From contig JARSSH010000041.1 of assembly GCA_029624815.1 (NCBI GenBank), forward strand, positions 1 through 64,000: DNA of 64,000 bases, read 5' to 3'. The notes under the pieces were generated by a model that was given only the letters and a program-made list of their open reading frames with translations, searched no databases and had not been told where the DNA came from. Origin of the DNA: Candidatus Competibacter sp. (lineage in GTDB: Bacteria; Pseudomonadota; Gammaproteobacteria; Competibacterales; Competibacteraceae). Positions 53,640 through 64,000 of the stretch are shown in pieces. Made by a program: the position numbers and the translations under genes. Position 1 is the first letter of the stretch. Each line of letters opens with the position of its first letter.

Positions 53640-54875
53640 ATGCCCATCGACGATACTCCCGAACTCGGTTTCGCCAGCCTGGCGGTGCGCGCCGGCCAAC
53701 AGCGCACCCTCGAAGGCGAGCATGCCGAACCGATTTTCGCCACCTCCAGTTTCGTGTTCGCCAATGCCGCCGAGGCCGCCGCCCGTTTCAGCACCGCCAC
53801 CGGAAACATCTACTCCCGTTTCACCAATCCGACCGTGCGGGTGTTTCAGGAACGGCTGGCGGCGCTGGAAGGCGGTGAAGCCTGCATCGCCACGTCCTCG
53901 GGAATGGCGGCGATCCTGGCGACCTGCATGGCGCTGCTCAAAAGCGGCGACCACATCGTTTCGGCCAACGCTGTGTTCGGAACCACCGTTTCGCTGTTCA
54001 ATCAATATCTGGCCAAGTTCGGCGTCGCCACCAGCTACGTCTCCTTGAGCGACATCGCCGCCTGGGAGGCGGCGATCCGCCCGGAAACCCGGTTGTTTTT
54101 CCTCGAAACCCCCTCCAATCCGCTGATGGAGCTGGCCGATATCCGGGCACTGGCCGATCTCGCCCACGCGCATGGCTGCCTGCTGGTGGTGGACAACTGT
54201 TTCTGCACTCCCGCCTTGCAGCGGCCTTTTGAACTGGGCGCCGATTTGGTCATCCACTCCGCCACCAAGTACCTGGACGGCCAGGGCCGCTGCGTCGGCG
54301 GCGCCGTGGTGGGCGACCGGCAGCGGGTCGGCGTCGATATTTACGGTTTCCTGCGCACCGCCGGCCCTACTCTGAGTCCGTTCAACGCCTGGGTGTTTCT
54401 CAAGGGACTGGAAACCCTGTCCCTGCGGATGCGCGCCCACAGCGAAGGCGCCTTGCGTCTGGCCCAATGGTTGGAGGCGCAACCGGCGGTGGCGCGGGTT
54501 TACTATCCAGGATTGCCCTCGCACCCCCAGCACGAACTGGCGAAACGGCAGCAGAGCGGCTTCGGCGGCATCGTTTCGTTCGAACTGCGCGGCGGCCGGG
54601 AAGCGGCCTGGGCGTTGATCGACAGCACCCGGCTGATTTCGATCACCGCCAACCTGGGCGATGCCAAGACCACCGTCACCCACCCCGCCACCACCACGCA
54701 CGGCCGGCTGACCCCGCAAGAACGCGAAACCGCCGGTATCCGTGAGGGGCTGGTGCGCATTTCGGTCGGCTTGGAGGACGTCGCGGACATTCAGCGCGAT
54801 CTGGAGCGCGGCTTCCAGTGTCTTGCTTCCTACCCCGGTCCTTTTTCCGCCAGGGAAGAAGCAACGCTTCGATGA
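53640..54875 (+). CDS. metZ: O-succinylhomoserine sulfhydrylase
   Basis: 411 residues from ATG 53640. PLP enzyme that makes homocysteine from O-succinylhomoserine and sulfide in methionine synthesis. Motifs: GEHAEPIFATSSFVFANAAE, GNIYSRFTNPTVRVFQERLA, SSGMAAILATCMALLKSGDH, FFLETPSNPLMELADI, LLVVDNCFCTPALQRPFELG, HSATKYLDGQGRCVGG with the PLP Lys, and SLGDAKT-like ANLGDAKTTVTHPATTTHGR. The gene is preceded by a promoter, SAM-II riboswitch and terminator, so it is likely shut down when SAM is plentiful. It overlaps the HAD gene by four bases. Confidence 0.94.
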   Translation: MPIDDTPELGFASLAVRAGQQRTLEGEHAEPIFATSSFVFANAAEAAARFSTATGNIYSRFTNPTVRVFQERLAALEGGEACIATSSGMAAILATCMALLKSGDHIVSANAVFGTTVSLFNQYLAKFGVATSYVSLSDIAAWEAAIRPETRLFFLETPSNPLMELADIRALADLAHAHGCLLVVDNCFCTPALQRPFELGADLVIHSATKYLDGQGRCVGGAVVGDRQRVGVDIYGFLRTAGPTLSPFNAWVFLKGLETLSLRMRAHSEGALRLAQWLEAQPAVARVYYPGLPSHPQHELAKRQQSGFGGIVSFELRGGREAAWALIDSTRLISITANLGDAKTTVTHPATTTHGRLTPQERETAGIREGLVRISVGLEDVADIQRDLERGFQCLASYPGPFSAREEATLR

Positions 54876-55567
54876 TCAAAGCCATCACCTTCGATCTGGA
54901 CGACACGCTCTGGGATATCTGGCCGGTGGTCGAACGCGCCGAGCAGTTGCTGCACGACTGGCTGGCGGTGCGCTACCCGCGCATGACCGAGCAATTCACC
55001 CCGCTGGAGTTGCGGGATTTATCGGTCGAGGTGGTCGCCACCCGTCCGAACATGGCCCACGACCGCACTTGGCTGCGCAAGGCGGCATTGAATCTGGCGG
55101 CGCGGCGGGCCGGCTATCGGCAATTCGACGTGGAAGGGGCGTTCGAGGTGTTCTTTATCGCCCGCAACGCCGTGGAACCGTTCGCGGACGTGCGGCCGAC
55201 CCTGGAGCGACTGGCGCGGCGCTATACGCTGGCCTCCCTATCCAACGGCAACGCCGACCTGCGGTTGATCGGTTTGCACGATGTTTTCGCCTTCTCGCTC
55301 AACGCCATCGATGTGGGCGCGGCCAAGCCGGAGCGGTTGATGTTCGAACGGGCCCGTCAACGATTGGCGGCGCAACCCGAACAGATCGTCCATGTCGGCG
55401 ACGACCCGGAACACGATGTCTTCGGCGCGGCTCAAGCCGGTTTCCGCACGGTCTGGATCAATCGCACCGGCCGGGACTGGCCCGGTGGCCCGCGGGCGGA
55501 AGCGGAAATCGCTCATCTGGCGGAACTGGAATACGTGTTGGCGGCTTGGGAAAGCGACGCGCCCTGA
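54872..55567 (+). CDS. YigB-like HAD phosphatase
   Basis: 231 residues; the ATG at 54872 overlaps the metZ stop (ATGA), with AGGGAAG upstream. HAD motif I is AITFDLDDTLWDIWPVVERA; motif II is ASLSNGNADL; motif III the Lys in GAAKPERLMFE; motif IV VHVGDDPEHDVFGAAQAGF. This pattern (FDLDDTLWD...SNGN) fits YigB, which dephosphorylates a riboflavin intermediate and other small phosphates in E. coli. Its coupling to metZ hints at shared SAM control but no direct pathway link is known. Confidence 0.85.
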   Translation: MIKAITFDLDDTLWDIWPVVERAEQLLHDWLAVRYPRMTEQFTPLELRDLSVEVVATRPNMAHDRTWLRKAALNLAARRAGYRQFDVEGAFEVFFIARNAVEPFADVRPTLERLARRYTLASLSNGNADLRLIGLHDVFAFSLNAIDVGAAKPERLMFERARQRLAAQPEQIVHVGDDPEHDVFGAAQAGFRTVWINRTGRDWPGGPRAEAEIAHLAELEYVLAAWESDAP

Positions 55568-55588
55568 GACGGGGCAAGCAGCGCCTGC

Positions 55589-56326
55589 TCACCAGGGAAG
55601 CGGCTCTCCGTCGCGAAAGAAACCGCCGGTCGGCCCATCGTCCGGCAAGATGGCGGCCCAGACGATGCCGGTTGCACCCTCCTCGACCGTCCGTTCGGCA
55701 TTGGGGCCACCCATTTCGGTGCGCACCCAACCCGGACAGACCGAATTGACCAGAATGTTATAGCCCTGGGTCTCGGCCGCCAGGATGCGGGTCAGCGCGT
55801 TCAGCGCGGTCTTGGAAATCCGGTAGGCCGGCGATCTGCCTTCCATCTCGCTCAACTGACCCATCCCACTGGAGATATTGACAATACGACCGTAATGCTG
55901 TTGCTTCATCAGGGGTACCAACTCTTGGGTCAGGAGCAGTGGACCATACAGGTTGGTTCGCAGCGTCGCCGTCAGCGTTTTCAGGCTGGCATTGAATACG
56001 CTGGCGCTACCCGAATCTTCCGAACCGTGGCTGTCGAGAAAAACCCCGGCGTTGTTAACCAGAACATCCACCCGGCCGCAACGGCTGTGAATGAACGCGC
56101 CCAGTTCGGCGACGCTGCTTTCCGAAGTAACGTCCAGTGGCTGGAACAGCACGTCCAGGCCCTCGGCCAACAATTTCTCCAGGGCCATCTCGCCCTTGCC
56201 CACGTTGCGGCTGGTGAGCAACACGCGGAAATCGCGCTTGGCCAGTTGCCGGGCCGTTTCCAGACCCAGCCCGCGGTTGGCGCCCGTCACCACTGCCACG
56301 GGCGAAGTGTTTTTACCGGTCAGCAT
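55589..56326 (-). CDS. Short-chain dehydrogenase/reductase
   Basis: 245 residues from ATG 56326 with GGAG eight bases upstream. NADP-type classical SDR: VAVVTGANRGLGLETARQLA, VDVLVNNAGVFLD, IVNISSGMGQLSEM with the catalytic Ser, YRISKTALNALTRIL with the catalytic Tyr and Lys, and NSVCPGWVRTEMGGPNA. It resembles carbonyl-reductase-like SDRs; the substrate is unknown. It ends 21 bases from the convergent HAD gene. Confidence 0.9.
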   Translation of the reverse strand: MLTGKNTSPVAVVTGANRGLGLETARQLAKRDFRVLLTSRNVGKGEMALEKLLAEGLDVLFQPLDVTSESSVAELGAFIHSRCGRVDVLVNNAGVFLDSHGSEDSGSASVFNASLKTLTATLRTNLYGPLLLTQELVPLMKQQHYGRIVNISSGMGQLSEMEGRSPAYRISKTALNALTRILAAETQGYNILVNSVCPGWVRTEMGGPNAERTVEEGATGIVWAAILPDDGPTGGFFRDGEPLPW

Positions 56327-56357
56327 GATGATGTTCTCCAGTCCAGCCCTGTTTGTT

Positions 56358-56390
56358 GTTAAAATAACACTCATTGTTGTAAATCTTAAC
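56358..56390. promoter_or_regulatory. AT-rich inverted repeat upstream of the SDR gene, possible operator
   Basis: Arms GTTAAAAT (56358-56365) and ATCTTAAC (56383-56390) surround a 17-base spacer in an AT-rich island within GC-rich DNA, about 30-60 bases before the SDR start. TTGTTGT also occurs twice nearby in direct order. It could bind a TetR- or LysR-type regulator, but none is encoded next to it. Confidence 0.3.
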
Positions 56391-56481
56391 AGCATCCCTC
56401 CTGCAAGAAAAACAAAACCCTATCGGATTGCTAGGCCCGCCGATCCGGAGGCATCGCCACGGCTTTCGATGGCGCGACGAA

Positions 56482-56506
56482 AAAGGGCGCGATGTACGCG
56501 CCCTTT
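56482..56506 (-). terminator. Intrinsic terminator of the sucAB-lpd operon
   Basis: A 10-bp perfect stem, AAAGGGCGCG and CGCGCCCTTT, with a 5-base loop, followed on the minus strand by TTTTTCG. It lies just after the lpd stop at 56527. Confidence 0.8.
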
Positions 56507-56526
56507 GTCCGACTCCCATAAAAAGT

Positions 56527-58042
<1,516 letters not shown>

Positions 58043-58065
58043 TCCCCACTCCTCGCCCGCCAGCC

Positions 58066-59337
58066 TCAGACGTTCAGAACCAGCCGGGCCGGATCCTCGA
58101 TGCACTCCTTGACGGTAACCAGGAAGGTTACGGCTTCGCGCCCGTCGATGATGCGGTGATCGTAGGAATGGGCCACGTACATCATCGGCCGGATCACGAC
58201 CTGGCCGTTCTCGGCGACCGGCCGGTCCTTGGTGGCGTGCATGCCGAGAATGCCACTCTGCGGCGGGTTGAGGATCGGCGTGGACATCAGCGAGCCGAAC
58301 ACGCCGCCGTTGGTGATGGTGAAGGTGCCGCCAGTCATGTCCTCGACGGTCAAGGTTCCTTCCTTGGCTTTCTTGCCGAACTCGCCGATCGCTTTCTCAA
58401 TGTCGGCTAGGCTCATCTGATCGGCGTCGCGCAGAATCGGCACCACCAGGCCGCGCGGCGAAGACACCGCGATGCCGATATCGTAGTAGCCGTGGTAAAC
58501 GATATCGTTGCCGTCGATCGAACCGTTCACCGCCGGATAGCGCTTGAGCGCCTCGATCACCGCCTTGACGAAGAACCCCATAAACCCCAAGCGGACATTG
58601 TGGGTTTTTTCGAACTGATCCTTGTAGCGGTTGCGCAGATCCATCACCGGCTTCATGTCGATTTCATTAAACGTCGTCAACATGGCGGTGCTGTTTTTAG
58701 CCGTCAGCAGCCGTTCGGCGATACGGGCGCGCAACCGGGTCATCGGTACGCGCTGTTCCAGTCGACCGAGTGCGTCGGGCGGCAACGGCGCGGCCGGCGC
58801 GGAAACCGGCGCGGAAACCGGCGCGGCGGTCGGCGCGGAAACCGGTACGGCGGCGACGTGAGCTGGCCGGCCTTGCTTTTGCGCCTCGATGTAAGCCAGC
58901 ACGTCGGCCTTGGTCACGCGTCCGCCGCGCCCGCTGCCGGCAATCTTGCCGACATCCAGCCCCTGCTCGGCGGCCAGGCGACGCACCGCCGGGCTCAAAC
59001 CTTCCAGGTCCACTTCCATCGTTGCCGCGGGCCCCGGAGCGACGGCGGGGGCGGCGGCCGGCGCGGGGGCGGCCGGCGCTTCGGCCACGGGTTGGACAGC
59101 CCCTTCCTCCAGCATGGCGATCACGTCGCCGGTGGTCACGATATCGCCTTCCTGGCGCAGAATCTGGCCGAGCACGCCGTCCGCCGGGGCGGGAATGTCC
59201 AGCACGACCTTATCGGTCTCCAAATCCACGAGGTTTTCACCCCGCCGCACCGGTTGGCCCGGTTGTTTCTTCCAGTTGACCAACGTGCCGTCGGAAACGG
59301 ATTCAGGCAGGGCGGGGACTTTCACTTCTAGGGTCAT
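58066..59337 (-). CDS. sucB: 2-oxoglutarate dehydrogenase E2, dihydrolipoyl succinyltransferase
   Basis: 423 residues from ATG 59337 with AAGGGAA upstream. One lipoyl domain ([20 protein letters not shown], with the lipoyl Lys in [11 protein letters not shown]), an Ala/Pro-rich linker, the peripheral-subunit-binding domain ([38 protein letters not shown]), a second Ala/Pro/Val linker with repeated [10 protein letters not shown] text, and the catalytic domain with [16 protein letters not shown]. Starts 49 bases after sucA. Confidence 0.96.
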   Translation of the reverse strand: MTLEVKVPALPESVSDGTLVNWKKQPGQPVRRGENLVDLETDKVVLDIPAPADGVLGQILRQEGDIVTTGDVIAMLEEGAVQPVAEAPAAPAPAAAPAVAPGPAATMEVDLEGLSPAVRRLAAEQGLDVGKIAGSGRGGRVTKADVLAYIEAQKQGRPAHVAAVPVSAPTAAPVSAPVSAPAAPLPPDALGRLEQRVPMTRLRARIAERLLTAKNSTAMLTTFNEIDMKPVMDLRNRYKDQFEKTHNVRLGFMGFFVKAVIEALKRYPAVNGSIDGNDIVYHGYYDIGIAVSSPRGLVVPILRDADQMSLADIEKAIGEFGKKAKEGTLTVEDMTGGTFTITNGGVFGSLMSTPILNPPQSGILGMHATKDRPVAENGQVVIRPMMYVAHSYDHRIIDGREAVTFLVTVKECIEDPARLVLNV

Positions 59338-59386
59338 TGTATTATTCCCTTGGGTTCCGGGGTTTTTTAGGCTAAGCCATGGGGGG

Positions 59387-62218
59387 TCACTGGCCCAGGG
59401 CCTGATTGACGAGCGCTTGCTGCTGTTCGACATGGACGCTGTAATAACCCACCGCCGGCGATGCCGAAGGTTCGCGACCGGCGTAATGGAGCGTTTGGCG
59501 TGGCCGCAGACCCCGCTCCAGGTGATGCAGGCTTTGATACCAGGCGCCCTGGTTCTTGGGTTCTTCCTGACACCAGACGATGTCGGTCACGTTGGGGTAA
59601 GCTTCCAGTTGCTGGCTGTAGGGCGCCTGCGGGAACGGATAGAGCTGTTCGATGCGGACGATGGCGATATGATTCAGCTTTTGCTCGCGACGCGCTTCCA
59701 GCAAATCGTAATAGACCTTGCCACTGCAGAACACCAGCCGGGTGACCTGTAATGGATCGTGGGGATCGATCTCGCCGACGATCTCCTGGAAACAGCCCTC
59801 GGTCAGATCCTCCAGGCTGTTCACCGCCAGCCGATGCCGCAACAGGCTCTTGGGGCTCATCGCGATCAGCGGCTTGCGGAACGGGCGCAGCATTTGCCGA
59901 CGCAGCATGTGGAAGCATTGGGCCGGGGTCGACGGCACCACCACCTGCATGTTGTTCTCGGCGCACAATTGCAGGTAGCGCTCCAGCCGAGCCGAGGAGT
60001 GCTCCGGACCCTGGCCCTCGAAACCGTGCGGCAGCAGCATCACCAGCCCGCACAACCGGCCCCACTTGGTCTGGCCGGAAGAGATGAACTGATCGATCAC
60101 CACTTGCGCGCCGTTGGCGAAATCGCCGAACTGGCCTTCCCAGATCACCAAACCGTCGGGTTCGGCGGTGGCGTAGCCATATTCGAAGCCCAGCACCGCT
60201 TCCTCGGACAGGATGGAGTCGATCACGAAAAAGGTCGGCTGGCCCGGATACAGGTTGGCCAGCGGCGTGTAGCTGCTGCCGTCCTTCTGGTTGTGCAGCA
60301 CCGAGTGACGGTGGAAAAAGGTGCCGCGACCGCAGTCCTGGCCGGAAATACGCACCTGATAGCCTTGTTTGAGCAGGGTGGCGTAGGCCAGGTTCTCGGC
60401 AAAGCCCCAGTCCAGCGGCAGAGCGCCGGCGGCCATCTTGCGACGGTCGTCCATGATCTTGGCCACGCGCGGGTGCATCTCAAGCCCCTCGGGCGCCTTC
60501 AGCAACTGCTCGGACAGTTCGCGGAGGGTCTCCAACGGCACGGCGGTGTCGGCCGAGAAGCTCCAGTCCTCGTTTTTGAACGCCGACCAGTCGATGGAAT
60601 AAGGCCCTTTAACCGGAGGCTGCGTCGGCCGCGATACCTGCCGGCCGGCGTCGAGGTCGTCACGGTATTGGGTCTGCATGTCCTGAAATTCGGCCTCGGC
60701 GATCACGCCTTCGGCGATCAGCCTCTCGGCGTACAGGGTGGCCGTGGTTTTGCGCGCCCGGATTTTTTTGTACATCATCGGCTGGGTGGCGGCCGGCTCA
60801 TCGGCCTCGTTGTGACCCAGCCGACGGTAACAGATCATATCGATGACCACATCCTTGTTGAAGGTCATCCGGTACTCGACCGCCAGCCGGGTGACGAACA
60901 GCACCGCCTCGGGATCGTCGCCGTTCACATGGAAGATCGGCGCCTGCACCATCTTGGCCACGTCGGTGCAGTACAGCGCCGAGCGAGTGTCCAGCGGGTT
61001 GCTGGTGGTGAAGCCGATCTGGTTGTTGACGACGATGTGCACGGTGCCGCCGGTGCGGTAGCCGCGCACCTGCGAGAACTGAAGGGTTTCCATATTGACG
61101 CCTTGGCCGGCGAAAGCGGCGTCGCCGTGGATCAACAACGGCATCACGGCGTTCAGGGGCGGGAACTCCGCGCCGGGCGCGCGGCGGCGCTCCATGCGGG
61201 CGCGCACCGAACCCTCGACCACCGGATTAGCGATTTCCAGGTGCGAGGGGTTGAAGGCCAGGGCCAGATGCACCGAGCCGCCGGGTGTTTCGACATCCGA
61301 GGAGAACCCCATGTGGTACTTGACATCGCCGGTACTGCTCTCGGCCACCCGTCGCTTGCCCTCGAACTCCTCGAACAGCTCGCTCGGCAGCTTGCCGATG
61401 ATGTTGACCAACACGTTGAGGCGACCGCGATGGGCCATGCCGATGACGATTTCCTGTATCCCGCGGGCGCCGGCCAACTGGACGATCTGGTCCATCATCG
61501 GGATCAGGCTGTCGCCGCCTTCCAGCGAGAAGCGTTTCTGGCCGACATAGCGAGTGTGCAGATAGCGCTCCAGCCCCTCGGCGGCGACCAGCCAGCGCAG
61601 CAGATCCCGGCGTTCCTGGGCGCTCAGGTCGAGTCGGGCGCGTTGCCCTTCCAGGCGCTTTTGAATCCAGCGCTTCTCTTCCGTTTCGTTAATATGCATG
61701 TATTCGGACCCGATAGTACCGACATACACATCGCGGATCAGATCGAGAATCTCGCGCAGCGACCACTGCGAGGACGCCACCAGAGAACCGGTGTTGAACA
61801 GCGTGCCCATGTCGGCCTCGCTCAGGCCGTGGTAGCCGGGCTCCAGTTCCGGCACCGGCGGCCGGTCGCGCAGGCGCAGCGGGTCGAGGTTGGCGGCTTT
61901 GTGGCCGCGGGTGCGATAGGCATTGATGATGCGCAGCACCGAGGCTTGCTTTTCGGCGGCGGCGGGGCTGTACGCTTGCACGCGCCCCACGCCGACCTGG
62001 GGCTGCAAGGCCAATTGGGCGAAAGAGTCGCGGATCGGACCGTGCGCGACGTCGCGGGCGCCCTGGGTCTGCGATTGCAGGTCGCGGAAATACCGCCGCC
62101 AATTCTCGCTGACCGATTCCGGATCGCTCAGGAAACTTTCGTACAGATCCTCGATGAACGCCGCGTTACCGCCGAACAGGGGTGAACTTTGGCGAAACTG
62201 CTCGATAAGTGTGCTCAT
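59387..62218 (-). CDS. sucA: 2-oxoglutarate dehydrogenase E1
   Basis: 943 residues (E. coli 933). Thiamine-diphosphate enzyme that decarboxylates 2-oxoglutarate in the TCA cycle. N-terminal [20 protein letters not shown] and [20 protein letters not shown]. Core [54 protein letters not shown] (ThDP-binding), [20 protein letters not shown], and the C-terminal [20 protein letters not shown], then [15 protein letters not shown] at 62218. First gene of the operon. Confidence 0.97.
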   Translation of the reverse strand: MSTLIEQFRQSSPLFGGNAAFIEDLYESFLSDPESVSENWRRYFRDLQSQTQGARDVAHGPIRDSFAQLALQPQVGVGRVQAYSPAAAEKQASVLRIINAYRTRGHKAANLDPLRLRDRPPVPELEPGYHGLSEADMGTLFNTGSLVASSQWSLREILDLIRDVYVGTIGSEYMHINETEEKRWIQKRLEGQRARLDLSAQERRDLLRWLVAAEGLERYLHTRYVGQKRFSLEGGDSLIPMMDQIVQLAGARGIQEIVIGMAHRGRLNVLVNIIGKLPSELFEEFEGKRRVAESSTGDVKYHMGFSSDVETPGGSVHLALAFNPSHLEIANPVVEGSVRARMERRRAPGAEFPPLNAVMPLLIHGDAAFAGQGVNMETLQFSQVRGYRTGGTVHIVVNNQIGFTTSNPLDTRSALYCTDVAKMVQAPIFHVNGDDPEAVLFVTRLAVEYRMTFNKDVVIDMICYRRLGHNEADEPAATQPMMYKKIRARKTTATLYAERLIAEGVIAEAEFQDMQTQYRDDLDAGRQVSRPTQPPVKGPYSIDWSAFKNEDWSFSADTAVPLETLRELSEQLLKAPEGLEMHPRVAKIMDDRRKMAAGALPLDWGFAENLAYATLLKQGYQVRISGQDCGRGTFFHRHSVLHNQKDGSSYTPLANLYPGQPTFFVIDSILSEEAVLGFEYGYATAEPDGLVIWEGQFGDFANGAQVVIDQFISSGQTKWGRLCGLVMLLPHGFEGQGPEHSSARLERYLQLCAENNMQVVVPSTPAQCFHMLRRQMLRPFRKPLIAMSPKSLLRHRLAVNSLEDLTEGCFQEIVGEIDPHDPLQVTRLVFCSGKVYYDLLEARREQKLNHIAIVRIEQLYPFPQAPYSQQLEAYPNVTDIVWCQEEPKNQGAWYQSLHHLERGLRPRQTLHYAGREPSASPAVGYYSVHVEQQQALVNQALGQ

Positions 62219-62557
62219 GGATGGTCGTCAACTCCCCGGTATTGTAAGGGCCCCAATAAATCCGACTTGGGGCGGTTTTTCCTGGAGCGCAGGGTGGAGA
62301 ATGCGGGCAGGCCGCGCGGCGTGTCTCCGCTGGATCGGCGGCGCCTCGGCCGTGCCGGTAACAGGGAAGCCGTCGGGCAGGACACCACCGCGCGCGGTCG
62401 CGCCGGTTGTTCTCGTCATCGTGCTGTCGGCCTCGATCGCTTTTCCGGGTCGGCTTGTCAATGATACAACCATCCCCATGGCGACGTAACGATGGGATGC
62501 GCCGGACGGAAAGCATGGTGGGTATCCGGAGGTGTGGGCGCTTTTAAGGGCAGCGTG

Positions 62558-62586
62558 ATTATAACGGTGGCGCAGGCGCGGATAAA
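62558..62586 (-). promoter_or_regulatory. Possible sucA promoter
   Basis: On the minus strand a perfect TATAAT (62558-62563) stands 17 bases after TTATCC (62581-62586), which matches the -35 at only three of six. The sucA leader would be about 330 bases. Confidence 0.4.
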
Positions 62587-62684
62587 CCCGCGATCCGTTG
62601 TTCTCGTTCGCTTCCCCGCGAGTGCGGCCAAACTCCCATCGCCTCGCGTCCCCCGGCCGGCAAAAGAGATTTATTTCATAACTT

Positions 62685-62713
62685 TTGCCATGACAACAAG
62701 GCTGCTGTACATT
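62685..62713 (+). promoter_or_regulatory. Promoter of dksA
   Basis: TTGCCA (62685-62690) and TACATT (62708-62713) with a 17-base spacer, five and four matches of six, in an AT-rich patch. The leader to the dksA ATG would be about 97 bases. Confidence 0.5.
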
Positions 62714-62816
62714 TTTAAGCGATGGCATCGCGAGTCACTGGTGCCAGCATCGTGGCGGGGGTCGATAACGGTCGATTCCGCCGCGCCGGTCTGGCTCCAT
62801 TCAGGAGGGAATCGCG

Positions 62817-63242
62817 ATGGTCGCTACCAATCCGATCGCGCCGGGAACGCCCGCGCCTTACCAGCCCGCCGAAGGCGAGGCCTACATGGGCGACGCTCAA
62901 CGGACTTACTTTCGCCAGGTTCTCCAAGACTGGAAGCAAAGCCTGTTGGATGAGGTGAGCCGCACGGTCAACCACATGCGGGACGAATCCACCGCTTTTC
63001 CCGATCCCAACGACCGCGCCACTCAGGAGGAGGAATTTAGCCTCGAACTGCGCACTCGCGATCGGGAGCGCAAGCTGCTCAAAAAAATCAACGAGTCGCT
63101 AGCCCAGATCGAAAGTGGCGATTACGGCTATTGCGAGGCCTGCGGCGTGGAGATTGGGCTGCCGCGCATGCAGGCTCGTCCGACCGCCACTCTATGCATC
63201 GACTGCAAGATGCTGGAAGAAATCCGCGAAAAGCAGGGGTAG
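62817..63242 (+). CDS. dksA: RNA polymerase-binding transcription factor DksA
   Basis: 141 residues (E. coli 151). It binds in the RNA polymerase secondary channel and with ppGpp resets rRNA and amino-acid promoters. The coiled coil spans about 20-105 with the acidic tip FPDPNDRATQEEEFSLELRT, keeping both Asp and the following Ala. The zinc finger has CEAC and CIDC pairs (YGYCEACGVEIGLPRMQARP). ATG at 62817 with a strong AGGAGGGA. gluQ follows 36 bases on, as in most Gammaproteobacteria. Confidence 0.97.
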   Translation: MVATNPIAPGTPAPYQPAEGEAYMGDAQRTYFRQVLQDWKQSLLDEVSRTVNHMRDESTAFPDPNDRATQEEEFSLELRTRDRERKLLKKINESLAQIESGDYGYCEACGVEIGLPRMQARPTATLCIDCKMLEEIREKQG

Positions 63243-63278
63243 CGGCGCGGCATCGCCCGATCGGTTCCGCATTCGCTC

Positions 63279-64000
63279 ATGCCGCGGCGGTTGTCTGACG
63301 CGGACGCCCGATCGGCGGGGAGTTGTCCAGCGCGCGGCCGTTTCGCGCCGTCCCCGACCGGACCGCTCCATTTCGGTTCCCTGGTCGCCGCACTCGCCAG
63401 CTTTCTGGAGGCGCGACGCCATGATGGAGAGTGGTTGCTACGTATCGAGGACGTGGACACGCCCCGCCGCGCGCCGGGCGCCGCCGACGCCATTTTGCGC
63501 GCCCTGGACCGCCACGGTCTGCACTGGGACGGGCCGGTGTGGTATCAAAGCCAGCGCCGGGATTGCTATCGGGCGGCGCTGGAGCGATTGTTGCGAGCCG
63601 GGCTGGCTTATCCCTGCACCTGCACCCGGCGAGAATTGGCCGCCCATTCCATCCACGCTCGCGACGGCAGTCCGATTTACCCCGGCCATTGCCGCGGCGG
63701 CATTCGCCAACCGGGCCGCCCCGCCGCCATCCGCTTGCGCGTCACCGCCGCGCCGCTGACATTCCAGGATGCCCTGCGGGGCTCTTACGAGCAGCGTCTG
63801 GATCAAGAAGTGGGCGATTTCGTGATTCGCCGCGCCGATGGCCTGTTCGCCTACCAACTGGCGGTCGTGGTGGACGATGCGGCTCAGGGGATTACCCAGG
63901 TCGTGCGCGGCAGCGATTTGCTGGACTCCACCCCCCGACAAATCCACCTGCAACATCTGCTGGGCCTGCCTACACCGCGTTATACTCACCTGCCGGTCGC
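63279..64000 (+). CDS. gluQ: Glutamyl-Q tRNA(Asp) synthetase (partial, runs off the window)
   Basis: The frame is open from ATG 63279 to the window end (240 codons). GluQRS attaches glutamate to queuosine in tRNA-Asp. Present: the HIGH-type block [40 protein letters not shown], the zinc site CTCTRREL with YPGHCR, and [20 protein letters not shown] followed by [14 protein letters not shown] 20-residue N-terminal stretch before RFAPSPTG is of normal length. No clear ribosome site at 63279, so the start is the least certain part. The remaining third, with the KMSKS-type region, lies beyond the window. Confidence 0.93.
   Translation, partial: MPRRLSDADARSAGSCPARGRFAPSPTGPLHFGSLVAALASFLEARRHDGEWLLRIEDVDTPRRAPGAADAILRALDRHGLHWDGPVWYQSQRRDCYRAALERLLRAGLAYPCTCTRRELAAHSIHARDGSPIYPGHCRGGIRQPGRPAAIRLRVTAAPLTFQDALRGSYEQRLDQEVGDFVIRRADGLFAYQLAVVVDDAAQGITQVVRGSDLLDSTPRQIHLQHLLGLPTPRYTHLPV

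Larger units (their letters stand above)
62219..62816. other. 598-bp divergent intergenic region between sucA and dksA
   Basis: No convincing gene was found; short open frames here lack ribosome sites and family text. It holds a possible sucA promoter near 62558 (minus) and a better dksA promoter near 62685 (plus). The rest has no repeat or RNA motif that I recognise. AT content rises around 62660-62720, as expected for promoters. Confidence 0.5.

Noticed and set aside
58770-58860. Short tandem repeats in sucB (GGCGCGGAAACC units)
   Set aside because: They encode the Ala/Pro/Val linker between E2 domains, which is normally low in complexity.
62492-62953. 153-codon open frame before and into dksA
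   Set aside because: No ribosome site, no protein-like composition, and it overlaps the dksA promoter and start in another frame.

Overview
The window reads as a chromosomal segment of a GC-rich gammaproteobacterium. The strongest taxonomic signs are the gene orders trpF-trpB-trpA-accD-folC-SPOR protein-cvpA-purF-metZ, sucA-sucB-lpd, and dksA-gluQ. An actinobacterial-type polyphosphate glucokinase together with many PAS/GGDEF proteins would fit a Competibacter-like, polymer-storing lineage, but that is inference and no rRNA is present to test it. No tRNA, rRNA or CRISPR array was found.

Layout. 1-2.8 kb: the tail of an ion permease, three small exported or unknown genes, and a scar where an IS4-type transposase remnant abuts a 5'-truncated Uma2 endonuclease gene. 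2.8-5.3 kb: rlmI, a small coiled-coil membrane protein and lgt. 5.4-10.4 kb (minus): a pqiA-pqiA-pqiB-pqiC intermembrane lipid transport operon with a good promoter, followed by a TerD-trypsin fusion protein. 10.5-16.4 kb: yrfG, cysQ, zapE and a PAS/GAF diguanylate cyclase. 16.5-20.7 kb (minus): an outer-membrane barrel protein, a LysM-DUF1254 protein, a small broken gene with a 60-bp duplication, and an NDUFA9-like reductase. 20.9-26.6 kb: TauE/SafE, DUF554, and an RND efflux pair, ending in a cluster of inverted repeats. 26.9-31.9 kb: ppgK, divergent from a srfB-like actin-fold ATPase gene paired with a DUF3592 membrane protein. 32-39 kb: a large GGDEF/EAL protein and two tandem DUF4139-type exported proteins.

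39-42 kb (minus): a protein-quality cluster (DegQ/HtrA protease, CbpA-type J protein, Hsp20), with an excellent sigma-32 promoter before hsp20. 42-45 kb: moaB, an rssA-like patatin, purU, and a DsbD_2-type membrane protein. 45-55.6 kb: the tryptophan, fatty-acid, folate and purine run, ending in metZ and a HAD phosphatase. metZ is preceded by a promoter, a SAM-II (SAM-alpha) riboswitch and a U-tract terminator, the clearest regulatory find here. 55.6-62.2 kb (minus): a short-chain dehydrogenase and the 2-oxoglutarate dehydrogenase operon sucA-sucB-lpd with a terminator. 62.8-64 kb: dksA and a gluQ cut by the window end.

Much of the window is housekeeping: central carbon metabolism, biosynthesis and envelope maintenance. 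The accessory and less explained parts are the IS/Uma2 scar, the repeat cluster around 26.6-26.8 kb with its relative at 17.4 kb, the SrfB/DUF3592 pair, the TerD-protease fusion, the DUF4139 pair and the unknown gene at 894-1580. Start codons were chosen by Shine-Dalgarno position and family length. All functional calls rest on reading the sequence; no database search was run.
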